Positions 44,325-54,717 of a DNA stretch of 64,000 nucleotides are shown in pieces. The DNA comes from Neurospora intermedia (Eukaryota; Ascomycota; Sordariomycetes; Sordariales; Sordariaceae): positions 2,790,001 to 2,854,000 of the forward strand of contig BTPP01000007.1 of assembly GCA_037102815.1 (NCBI GenBank), read 5' to 3'. Made by a program: the position numbers and the translations under genes. Each line of letters opens with the position of its first letter. Within the stretch, counting starts at the first letter, position 1. The notes under the pieces were generated by a model. It saw only the letters and a program-made list of their open reading frames with translations. It searched no databases and was not told the DNA's origin.

Positions 44325-46758
44325 TTTCTAGTTGAGATGATGTATAATGACTGCGCTCTAAGTGTGCGGACTGTGCTTTGGGAAGCGGGGACACGAAGCA
44401 GGATATTGAGCGCCCAAAGCTCGCAATTCCAACTTAACTGTCATCTCGGCTCTGGTGAAGAACTCTTGCCACCTCACTTGACTGGCGAGATGTCTTGTCC
44501 TTTCCTCGAGTAATTGGGATGAAGGGTGGTTCTGTTGCAGAAAGCAAACGGAGGGAAGTACCCGCCTACGAGATGGTCCCTCTTTCTAGGCAGCGTTCAG
44601 TCTGAAGTATACCTAGCACTGGCCGTTGAGGCCAGTAAAGCACAGATATTCAGAGAGCGAAATCGCTGGCGTTCCGCATTTTGAACCGGCAGGTCATCCA
44701 AGGTCTTGGAGAGAGAGAGAAGGAGGAAAGGAGGGGAGGGGGTGAAAAGAAATGAAAAAAAATGCTATCACAAATTAACCTCTCATTTTGACTGCTTCCG
44801 TGCTAGATGCATTGATATCATTGTTATCAAGGCAGTTGGGATGAAGAAGGTACAAATAACAACCTAAGAGAACCGAAAGAAATTACTTGACCCGTGAGAG
44901 GATTACTCCTTCCAAGGAAGCAAAAACAATGGAAGCCAAGAACTCTGGGAATGGAAGTCGCAGCCAGCAGCAATTTCACCATCAACTGGAAGGTATGAAT
45001 GGTAACTCCCGCACTGATCATTCAAGATGAAAGGACAAACACTCTCCAGAGATCCATCCTGATCTCCTTGCATCATTGAATCATAACCCCTCCCTCCCCT
45101 CCCGAAAAGTTCAGACAATGCTCGTGGATTTGGGGTGCAGTCATCTGGAGAAGGAATGTTAGGTACCTTATCTTTCAAGGACAAAACTGACGACGAGACA
45201 TTCAACGACCCCACTGCTCAGTAACCACGAGTGCATTATTTTACTTACGTATAGAAGTATAACTAAGCTGGCTGTGACCTAAAGGTGAGTTCAAGGTCAA
45301 CGACGAGAGGTGTGACTTGGGAGCCTTGACAGCAAAGTTCAAAAAAACACATGGTAGAACATACAGGGAGATGGTGAAGACTGGACATGCCTGGATAAGC
45401 ATGATCTATGACAAGGTGACAGATCGATTCTCTCGAAATACTCCTGCTTGATTTGGAGACCGGATTTACCGATTGAATCGGTCCGCTGTAAGTGATCAAG
45501 ATTACCAAGAGGAAAGTTCACAGCAAAATCGATCGTATGTGGTTCAGAACGTGATAGTAGAATATTTTTTTTGAGCAGGTCTATAGTCAATTTTACCCCT
45601 TGCAAGTTTCCAGGCCTCCGGAATAACGCCGTGTCTGTATGCCGACTGGTATAGATAATTCCCATGCAATACAACGCTGCCAACTTGTTCTCCTTCTCTG
45701 CATAATAATCCTGCTGTGTACCGGGTACACCACATGTACATAATCCCGAAGCAAATCCCTCCTTCAGTCGTACAACTGGATGAAAAAAGTGACATGAGCG
45801 ATATATGCATCAACCTCCGACAGCAGTATGACTGACAGTCATGTTCTTTCGGCCTTCTCCTTTCTCTTCCTCCTCCAAAGCTAGCCCGTGGCTGGGTTGG
45901 CCATGACTGCATGCCAGTCTGACATCCCATCATGTCGTGATCGCTAAAATGTCGCATCATATCCCCGACGAAAGGCAACCTCCTGTTGTGAGATCCAAAC
46001 GAGGTATGACAAGCCAAAGCAAGATGACGCCGATAAAGGAATCCAATGTGATGGAAAGGTAAAAGAACCCACGAAGCATGTACCGCCTGATAGAACTCCT
46101 TTTACTGCGATGCATACCAGCGGGTGTTCCTCCTCTATGTTGTGTCCTCTTTTCGCTTCACATCGCTTGGCCCCAAGCCCCCCTTCTGGAAGAAGTGATC
46201 GTCCAGTGATCTGAATGCCGTAGTGTAGATGCGATGCAGCCAAGAAGACGGGATATCTGTGCCAAGCCCATCACCGCAAACGCCACTGCCACACGGGGAC
46301 AGGGGCATAACACGCGGCTTGATGAACCGACTGGCCAATATCGGATGGTGGTGGTGTCTCTGGGCATTTTGCAGTCGGTGAACTCTGGGTAGTTCGGGTG
46401 TTGTCGAGCAGAATTGTGGTGATGGTGGCGCAAGCCCGAGAGGTCTTGTTGACTGCCGAGCGCAGAGTTCTTGGCGCCATGTACTGAATGAATGGGAATG
46501 ATGCACCAGAAAAAAGATGAGACCGACAAAAGGCAAACGATGCAACGCCAACGCAGTGAGCGCAATCAGATGCAAGCCGAAACCCTAACCCATAGAGTCG
46601 TGTGTGTACACCATTTCCGAGCCCTAATGCAGACCCAAAATCAAGCAGGTTCCATGCGTTTTCCAGTGCCGAGCAAGTGCAGCTCGGTCTTGGCTGGTGC
46701 GTTGTTGTGTCTGCTGAACAGAATCCGGTTTTGCTAGTCCATTTCTGATGGGCCTTGT
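44325..46758. other. Intergenic, no gene seen
   Basis: Promoter side of the 300-residue gene, then sequence with many short frames on the minus strand between 45.3 and 46.7 kb. These overlap in several phases and show no motif, so I leave them uncalled. Confidence 0.45.
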
Positions 46759-47067
46759 TCAAGTAGTCAGGCGTTCGAAGCGGTTCAGTCTTCGGGGGTT
46801 ATGAACCTCGAAGCTGATGACTGCTGATGGTTTGTCTTGGAAGCTGATGTGTTGACGAGCCTGGGGTCTTTCGACGATCTTGATGGATGTCTGGGTAGGC
46901 TTTGCCATGGACGACACCTTTGTCAGGATGTGAATGCTACCGTTATCGTCGTTGAGCGAGCGCCTGTCGTGGGGGTAGGGGGTAGGCGAGCGGTGGCGGG
47001 GCGACTTGGGTCTGGTGAAGAGGAACTCGCCGCGCTTGTGGTGATGTCTCGACATGGAGGAGCCCAT
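46759..47067 (-). CDS. Small basic protein, 102 aa
   Basis: Single exon. The start context is close to the fungal ideal (TTCAAAATGGGC), preceded by a CAACAATCAACAAACC leader and, about 140 bp up, a TTTAAA box (47202-47207). The product is basic and His/Arg/Pro-rich at the N-terminus (MGSSMSRHHHKRGEFLFTRP). The second half has TSIKIVERPQARQHISFQD and ends NPRRLNRFERLTT. MGSS could be a myristoylation site, but this is weak. No domain is recognised. The promoter and leader features, rather than the protein, are the main support. Confidence 0.55.
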   Translation of the reverse strand: MGSSMSRHHHKRGEFLFTRPKSPRHRSPTPYPHDRRSLNDDNGSIHILTKVSSMAKPTQTSIKIVERPQARQHISFQDKPSAVISFEVHNPRRLNRFERLTT

Positions 47068-50000
47068 TTTGAAGGTTTGTTGATTGTTGTTGAGTTGACT
47101 GAGTGGTGAAGTAGCGAGGTGTGTGTCAAGAGAGTTGAGATGTTGATGTGAGATGGGATTCCAAGTTGAAGAGAAGGAGGAGAGGCATGGGAAGGGGGAC
47201 CTTTAAATGCACTCGTGTATGGGCTGACGAAGAAGATGGAGGAGGAGGAGGAGACATGCGGGCCCCCACTAGATTCACCAATGCTCGGCGCACAACCGCG
47301 GGCATGGAGTTGGCGATGCAACGAACTGTGGGTGTCTTGTCGGCTTCCTGACGCTTGCTTCTTGGCAACACGATGGACCGGCACTATGGTCAGATTGGCT
47401 CAGATTGGACGCCTAATGGCGCAATGTAGGTAGTGTGGTGTCGCGGGCGCGTGTTGTACATGCTCCATGTTGACGAACAGGGCAAGCTAGCTAAGCTCGA
47501 GTTCCACTCCTCCGGCACCCTTCGGCACCTTTGCTGTCTTCTAGCGCAGCACCCTGCTACCTCCGGATACACATCTGCTGCGGGGTTGCTGCCGAGTGCG
47601 ACTCTTGGACTGCTCACGAGTTCACCACTATCCACTGCCAACACACCTACTCGAGAGGTATCCGCTGCTCACATGAAGTTATTTTTGATAGTGTCATCAT
47701 TTCCAGTTTGTCGTAAATCCGGGGTTGTAAGGAGGCGACAAGTTGGGCCAAGCATCGCTACACGGGCCACCATGTCGCTTGGGGTCTTGGTCTCTTGGGA
47801 ACTTGTTGACTCCGAATATCAACAATACCGGTTCGCACGTGTTCACCTCGATTCTAAGCTATATCACTGCGCGCTTGGCGAGTCTCTCGGCGGTCGCCAA
47901 GCCGACACCGGTGTTAATCCTCGCTGCAGATCCCTGGCTTGGCATCGTAGCCCAATCTGGCAGCACCCAGGCGCAATCGAGCGGCTCCAGGTTATCCATC
48001 GTCACGGCAACACCTCACAAACAATGGAACCCGACCTGTGAGACGGGCAACTTCAACCCTGACACTTTGGTCTTGCAAGATCCCGTCATCCTGATCAATA
48101 CCTACCTCTACTACCTACCTACACAGCAACCAGTCGGCGGGCTACTATGATACGTACGCAGTCTCACAGTCTCACACAGCTCAGCTTCAAGGAACCCACT
48201 GGCGGCAACAGCGAGCCAAACCACAAGTCTTGTATCAAACCGCCAAGACGGGGCCTTACCTTAGCAGGAGATTGCCCACCATCGCGAGCTCGCTGCAGGG
48301 CATCGTCCAGCCCAGGGCAGGAGCTCAAGGGAACGAGGGGACCGCGGGGGCTTGTCAAGGAACTAGGTCGCCCTGCGAGGTGAGGCCTGGAAATACGCAA
48401 TGTCCCAAGCTTCTACAGGCCCCAAACAGCTACCTCTACCATGTAACAATCCCACGCTGCAAGGGCGCGCGCAACCTAATTCAACCCGCCGACGGCTCCG
48501 GACAACTTAATCATGGCGATCTGCGCTTCCAAGAACCTAGCAGCCAAACCTTTTCTTTTACGCACACGAGTAATGACTATCGGTCTGCCTGGCACGACTT
48601 GGCATCAATATCGACAATGCTCAAAGGGGTAGGGACTTTGATGTTTGCAATTTCGCCGCATAGAGCTCGATCATCGACTCGAGGTAATATCACTGACTCC
48701 CTTTCTCTTCGACTCTATTGCTTTCGAGTCGCGCAACACCTCGCTGCCAAGAGACGCTGTGCGCGTCAACAAGATTACTGACTGACGCAAAACTTGGAGT
48801 CGCACAGCGATCCAGCGATGCGATAGTAGTGCGAGAGACAAAGTGGCAAGCCAAGAAGTATGCAACTTGCTCAACTACCACAGCACGAATTTGAGAATCC
48901 CTCATCCAGACGGTTGCACCACCGTCCCTAGAGCATGATCGGATGGAACTGGGAGACGAAACGCCTCAGCTGCATGGCAAATCTGACAGACAGCCCGCAA
49001 CATCCGTGCCGAGCCATAACATCGTCAATCACGGCCGACATCTTCCGTCCTTACTCATCAAGGTCTCTCTATACAGGACCCGGGCTTCTCTATCACCGAA
49101 GCCGCTGACTGACTGCCGGCGCTCCTGAAGGTTAGGTTCAACACATTAAATTTTGGACTGCAGTGCTCCAAGTTCGGGGCTGACCTCGTCAGCAAAAAGT
49201 AACCATTACTGACCCTAACCCTCACATCTCTCCCAAAAACGGACCCCCCTTTTTTCTTCTGTTCCCTTTCTTCTCGTTCTAATGTTGTTGGTATGTAACG
49301 TTGTTACTACTTCAAACCTCACCTTTAAAGTTGCAGCATCAAGATCGCAATGACACCGGCCACTGAACGCCAAGCTCAACCAGTCCGCCATGGACTTGGC
49401 TGCCGTCACCACCACGCACTGTCATCTCACGATGTAGTCCGAGCTCGATTACAGACAACCCGCCAAGCCGTTGCATCTACTGGCCCGGGCCCCTTGGCAT
49501 TCCCCAGGTTCGCGCAGATTGTCCGACGATTGTCTCAGACTCTTTGCCATCCATCCATTGTTGATAGGCGAGTGCCGGACGGGATTGACGAAATACCCAA
49601 GACCTTGTTTCCCCTTGCTTAGTACCTACCTACTGAGCCTTCCCGTTGTTGTCAGAACCACGCGGTACTTCAAAGACCTGAAAGATCTGGACCGCCATGA
49701 TTGGCATCGATGCTCATCAAAGCGCATTTTTGAAGATGAATGATAGCCAGATACCAGTCTTCCTCATTGCCAAGTCCTTGCAAGACACTGGTTCCGAGCT
49801 CACCGCCGACCTTGCTCGCCAGGGTCACGGTCTAGACTTTTTGACCGCCAGAGAGTTTCAAGAAGCCCGGAACAAGGAGCCTGCTCGTTGAGGTCGTCGA
49901 GGAGCGGAATGGTCCGCTTCATTTTTTTCTTCCAAATTTTGAAAGAACAGCGCAAAGTCAGCACATGTTTGATTGCTGACTCTGATAAGGTTTGTAATGT

Positions 50001-50435
50001 CCAATACTTCAGCCATCATCTAATTCCCAGCGCAACCACTGTCGATCTGGAGGGCTTGGTATGGTATCCTACCTGCGGATAGGGTTAGGCACACTTGGCG
50101 AAGAACTTCATCATTTCCACCAGAAGGCCGTGACATCTCTACGCTCACCCAGACCGAACGTCCTCCTCCGCATCTCATTAAACAACTGCACTCCACGCAT
50201 TCGTGCACATAATTGGTCGGCTACCGCCAATTTGGCTTCTTGGAACCTAGAAATGAGCTACCGTGCAGATGATCTCTCACGCCATGCCCCATCAACCTAG
50301 GGCACCGCTGAAGATTTTAACAACAGACACGTGCTCGCTAAGCTGAAGCGAAGACTCGTGGGCTCTTCGAATAACAAGCGTTGTCTCCGCTTTCTTTCGG
50401 TAGGTCACGCTAAACTTGGTGTCGAGGGAACCTTT

Positions 50436-50449
50436 TGTGTGTGTGTGTG
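50436..50449. repeat. (TG)n microsatellite
   Basis: Seven TG units in intergenic DNA. Confidence 0.75.
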
Positions 50450-52301
50450 CCATACTGTCCACCATCACCACATAGACCCTGTCAGGCTCCAGCTTTGAAC
50501 TCCCCATGGGTATGCGCATCATTTGATTGACGGAGCTCTACCGTGCTTACCTACCTTCTAGGTTCTACCGATAGTGAATGATGCCTTTGGGTATACTGGC
50601 CTGGCCCGGTCAATGCTTGACTTTGGCGCCGCGGATGTATTGATTCTTCATGTTCCGTTATGGCTTTGCCAAGCGCTGCAGCAATACGCCTAGTGTCAAC
50701 AATCCAAGGGTACCTGCAGTAGTCTGGTTATCATGATATATCAGAAACATCATCTTGACTCGATGGAGGTTCTGGAAAACACTTACCCTAGTAACTCCAT
50801 CAGCAACCTGCAACTTACATATCAACTGTAGTAAATCGAACCCAGATCAAGGTCGATATTTTCAAACTCGAGGGCATAATTTCCAAGCTTGTTGTGCTTC
50901 GAAGGTCTATAATCCAGGTGATATGCTTTCAGGTTTGCCTCCTTCATTGCCTTGATGGTATCGATGTGGTTATTAGACTGTGTGACATTGGTGCACATTG
51001 AGGTTATAGCAGGAGTGTTCAGGCACGACTGAGTCCTTCTAATGGCAGTTCAAGTAAAATGTTCGCTTGATTACGTGGCCAGTGCATTCCATGAAGTCTA
51101 TATCATGGTGATGACATCCGTCCATGTTGGGAGAGAACCATTTCAAAAAAGAGAAGTTGAGACGTAGAAGGTGAAGAAACAAACGTTTCTCATGCGGACG
51201 AGGGAAATATCTGAACTATACGGGTGAGAGGTTGGCCTCTCTTTGAACCTGTATCCGCCTTGTCCAATCTGCTCAAGTGAAGTCGGTGGTAGAATATGTG
51301 GTCGTTGCAATCATTTCGAACACCGGCTCGCCATCATCTTATTCATCACCGTCCTGCTTCATCCTTACAGTCTGTTGGTCTACAATTGGTTCCACCGTCT
51401 CATTGATTGTACTTGTAGATCCATCTCACTTTATTTGTTCACCTACTTCAGTCTCCCATTCCAGCTCTTCCATCGCAGCGACACATGACATCGTCGCGGA
51501 GTAATACCTGCCTAACTTCATTTACTGTGAGCCGTTTCAGCCTGAAAGACTTTTGCTCGCTCGGACCAAATTGTTGATATCAATTTACTCTGCTTCCGCC
51601 ATCTTCCATGACTCTGTAGACCTAAGCTAGCAGTCCTCATGAAGTATCTGGCTCGTCTTTGGAAATGCTTTCTAACCCTTTGAGATGGTGATATTTCCCA
51701 AGCTTTCGTAGTAATTGGATCCCTCAAAACAACTACAAAATTGTAATTCGAACATTTTCTCGATAGGTAACGTTGAAGTTTGATGCGCAATACGGATACT
51801 CAGCTCTGCTTTCACTTTCACTTTCTGACATGTCACTGGAGAGGTAGCTTGCTCGCAAGGACACCTTCAGCCGTGTTACCGCAAATCGGGCTGTAGTTGG
51901 CTTCTCTACTTAGATGTACTTCGAAGGCCTTTCGTCTTCTTGCACGACGAAACTTTTTGTGGAAGTCGATGCTTGGGCAACAAGACCTCAAGAGTGATGG
52001 GGTCCATGGAAAATGAGTAGGTAGGTAGTCAGCGTGCCGCGATTCTATAAAACTATTTGCGATATTTCTTAGGAATCATGCATTCGATAGAGGGAGCAAG
52101 CAGCTCGTCGAGCTCAGCTTTTGTTTGCCAGGTGACGCCGCCAACATCATTGGATATGAGATTGAGCGAGATTGTTGTGTTCGCAGATAGGGACCCAATG
52201 AGCAATAAAAAAGCGCTGATCCTACTCAAGTAGGTAGGCAGGATGGGTGGTCGTAAACGCTGGATTGTGGATGGGGAAGGAAGATTCAGGCCGTGCTTTA
52301 G

Positions 52302-52330
<29 letters not shown>
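52302..52330. repeat. Poly-A tract, 29 A
   Basis: An uninterrupted run of 29 A in intergenic DNA. No coding or retrotransposed sequence is recognised upstream of it. Confidence 0.9.
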
Positions 52331-52332
<2 letters not shown>

Positions 52333-52913
52333 AAGATAAAAATTGTGCGTGGGATTGCAACTGACAGAAAAGTGCGGGATTGCACTTCGTGATCCTCACT
52401 AGAGGTAGGTGCTCACTTCTTGAATCCAGATTCTTTCGTATCTTAGTTACCCTGCTCTGTCGTCAGAGGTAAGTAGGTAGCCACGAGAGGGCCGAACTTG
52501 AACGCACCTTCCGCTCGCGGACGGTAGTCGAAACACTTGCAATCTGCTCCTGCTCTTGTCAATGCCCGATGAACAGAGTGACATCGCCAATGTCAGCACT
52601 TTCTCAGCCGGTTATCAGCTGATACAGTAGCTGAGGTGGGATTGGGACGAGCTAGAGGGGAGTCAGGTATGATAATTATGAGATTCAAGAAGAGGGTCGG
52701 TTGCGCAAAACTTATTATCAAGATAAGTAGCCCACAAGTCGTTACTGTGGCCTACAGACCGAAAGAACATTGTGCATATGTTCCCTGTCCACACCAGAGA
52801 TTTCCACCTGATAAAGGTTGAGAGAGATAAAGCTCGTTTAAGTACCGGGTATATTCCGTAACTCCGTCCAAAACCCATACAACTGGAGGTACCACAGATC
52901 AAACCTATCACTT

Positions 52914-53086
52914 GGCGTGAGGAACCAGCCCTTGCATGTTATGATGTTAGCCCAACCATTTTCCGTTTTCCATGCCCCAAGCCCTGAGGCAAAACACCCG
53001 AGGCGTCAGGAACCAGCCCTCGCACGTTAGCCCAACCATTTTCCGTTCCATGCCCCAAACCTCGAAGAAAAAAAAAACCTGACGCC
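52914..53086. repeat. Direct repeat (offset 88 bp) bounded by a short inverted repeat
   Basis: Copy A starts at 52914 (ggcgtgaggaaccagccctt) and copy B at 53002 (ggcgtcaggaaccagccctc). Both contain agcccaaccattttccgt and catgccccaa, so the units share about 60 bp. Copy B lacks 8 bp inside and 2 bp near the end of the shared part. The first nine bases of copy B, ggcgtcagg, recur inverted as cctgacgcc at 53078-53086, so copy B is bracketed by a perfect 9-bp inverted repeat. Whether this is a small non-autonomous element or a local duplication cannot be told here. It lies within 50 bp of the 3' end of the gene at 53133, probably in its 3' untranslated region. Confidence 0.7.
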
Positions 53087-53132
53087 AATGCCGTTGTCCC
53101 AACGTTCCAAGTCACCATCATATGAGCCCAGC

Positions 53133-54717
53133 TCAGTCCGAAAACACTTCCTCACTATCGTTGTCGGATTCATCCTCCAACATTTCCATTTTGGAAAGAA
53201 CTCGGATGAGGTAATCCTGTCCTTTCACCTCTTGCTCCAAGCTGAGTTGATGTGGTTGTCCCTCTATGCCATGCATATGAGAGATATTCGACGAAATGTT
53301 GTATATGGCTCGCATGACTCCAGACTCGAGCTTGTGGCCCAAAGATTCGACGCCAACTTCCACTCTTTGAGCAAAGCCCTCTAGACGACAGAGTCGAGCT
53401 GTTGTTGCTGAGAAGATGGTCAGATTATTGGCCTTTGAGAGTCAAGATCGATACCCAAAATTGGATCGTACCTTCTTGGTCTTGCATGCGCTGCACGTGG
53501 TGTTGTTGTTGCATTTCTCTAATAGCTTCTTGCTCTGTCACATCCGTGGTATTAGTTTGATGAACACCTAGGCATTGCTCTTGGACCCTGGAAGAACTTA
53601 CCATCAAGCAGTCTCCTCAAAGAATGGATGGTAACAAAGACGTGAGAGAGCTGCCCGGTCGCCTTGAGCTGATCGCAGCATTTCTTGATGCTGGCAAGTT
53701 TGTCGAGAAGCCTTTGCTGGTATTTATCACCCAAAGCCAGGGCTTCGAAGGCTCGCCTATCTATATAGGTGGTTCCACCGTTAGATTTGGCCCCGTGATG
53801 TTTGCATTGTGATGAGGCGGCGGCCTGGTTACTCACGTCTATGTTTCATAAAGAAATTGATGCCTTCCTCAATGGCTTCGAAAATGGCCACTACAAGATG
53901 GATAGCGGCCTGCTGGATGTTTCTGTCATTGGGATGAACAGACAACAGAATCTCAATCTGAGCAAACTCATGCTCGAGCTCTCGCGGGTTGAGGGTTAGC
54001 CTGGTGCGCTCGCGAACTGATGCCGCCCTTGTTGCTGCCTAAAATCAACCAACATTGGCATTAGTCTGGGAGTTTCGCTGTGACGTAGCGTTGCGTACGT
54101 AGAGTCTTGGGGCGAAGATTGTTCTTTCGTCATCCCCGTCCCTCTTCACAAGCCTCGAAGCCCGCATCTGATCTGGGGACACTTACATCAACAAGCACCT
54201 CCACAACCCCCATGACAACCGACACATATTCCACCTCCTTGATGAAACGCATAGCCTGGACTCCCACCACTCCATGCTCGGCAATCCGGCGGCACCGCTC
54301 CTTGAACCTGCCTCGGCGCCTCCTCAGATCTCCATCATAGCGCCGCCTTGCGTTCTCCAGGCATTGCTCTACCTCGGCCCAGTTGCTCTTGGATCGGATG
54401 TCGTACCCCGGCAACACAGGCCCCGGACGCGGTTTTCGCGCCAGCACTCGCATGGCTGGGGCAAAGATCTTGTCCCAGAATTTCATGGTCGCGATCGCTG
54501 GGAGAGCCGGTCTGGCTGGATATTTGCCGTTGCCGCCCCGGCTAAATGTCGACTTGGCGGGTGATATGACGACGTGGGCGGGGGCGGGAAGGTCGACGAC
54601 ATGTTGGATAAGTCCCGAGGCTACGCTAAATCTTCTGCTGTCTTTGAGTTTCTGGCATGAGGGTGACTTGTGGATTTTGTGGATGTGAACGTGAAGGTGG
54701 CCCATGTTCACGAGCAT
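53133..54717 (-). CDS. Stand-alone protein like the N-terminal helical region of fungal NLR/STAND proteins, 409 aa
   Basis: Five exons: 54717-54187, 54038-53837, 53760-53602, 53534-53472 and 53407-53133. The introns are 148, 76, 67 and 64 bp. All four joins keep phase, and most introns have good branch sites (ctaac, ctaat, ctgac). Residues 112-180 carry NWAEVEQCLENARRRY, then an Arg-rich helix, then VGVQAMRFIKEVEYVSVVMG. A second helical block follows: RERTRLTLNPRELEHEFAQI ... IHLVVAIFEAIEEGINFFMK. From family knowledge this pattern (W..V...A...Y, then a hydrophobic S-V-x-G-x-x-x-V helix, then a helix ending F) matches the DUF7708-type region that often precedes NACHT in fungal STAND proteins. 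Later come a Gln/His-rich helix and an acidic tail (EDESDNDSEEVFSD). There is no P-loop, NACHT, ankyrin or WD40 sequence. A role in non-self recognition is only inference. Confidence 0.65.

Larger units (their letters stand above)
47068..52913. other. 6-kb gene-poor stretch
   Basis: No supportable gene. Small frames such as 49697-49891 (MIGIDAHQSAFLKMNDSQIP) have poor start context and no motif. Contains a GT microsatellite at 50436-50449 and an A29 run at 52302-52330. The sequence is not conspicuously AT-rich and I recognise no transposon remnant. Confidence 0.5.

Noticed and set aside
46135-46762. Overlapping minus-strand frames of 135-163 codons
   Set aside because: Three frames overlap in different phases with no motif; none has a good start context or introns to link them.
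49697-49891. 64-codon frame MIGIDAHQSAFLKMNDSQIP
   Set aside because: Weak start context, no leader features and no recognised motif; too short to call without expression data.
50821-50860. Possible minus-strand tRNA T-arm (gggttcgattt in reverse complement)
   Set aside because: The B-box does not fit GGTTCRANNCC and no acceptor or anticodon stems can be paired around it.
52302-52330. A29 run as the tail of a retrotransposed element
   Set aside because: No coding remnant, target-site duplication or SINE-like A/B box seen next to it. A plain homopolymer is the simpler reading.
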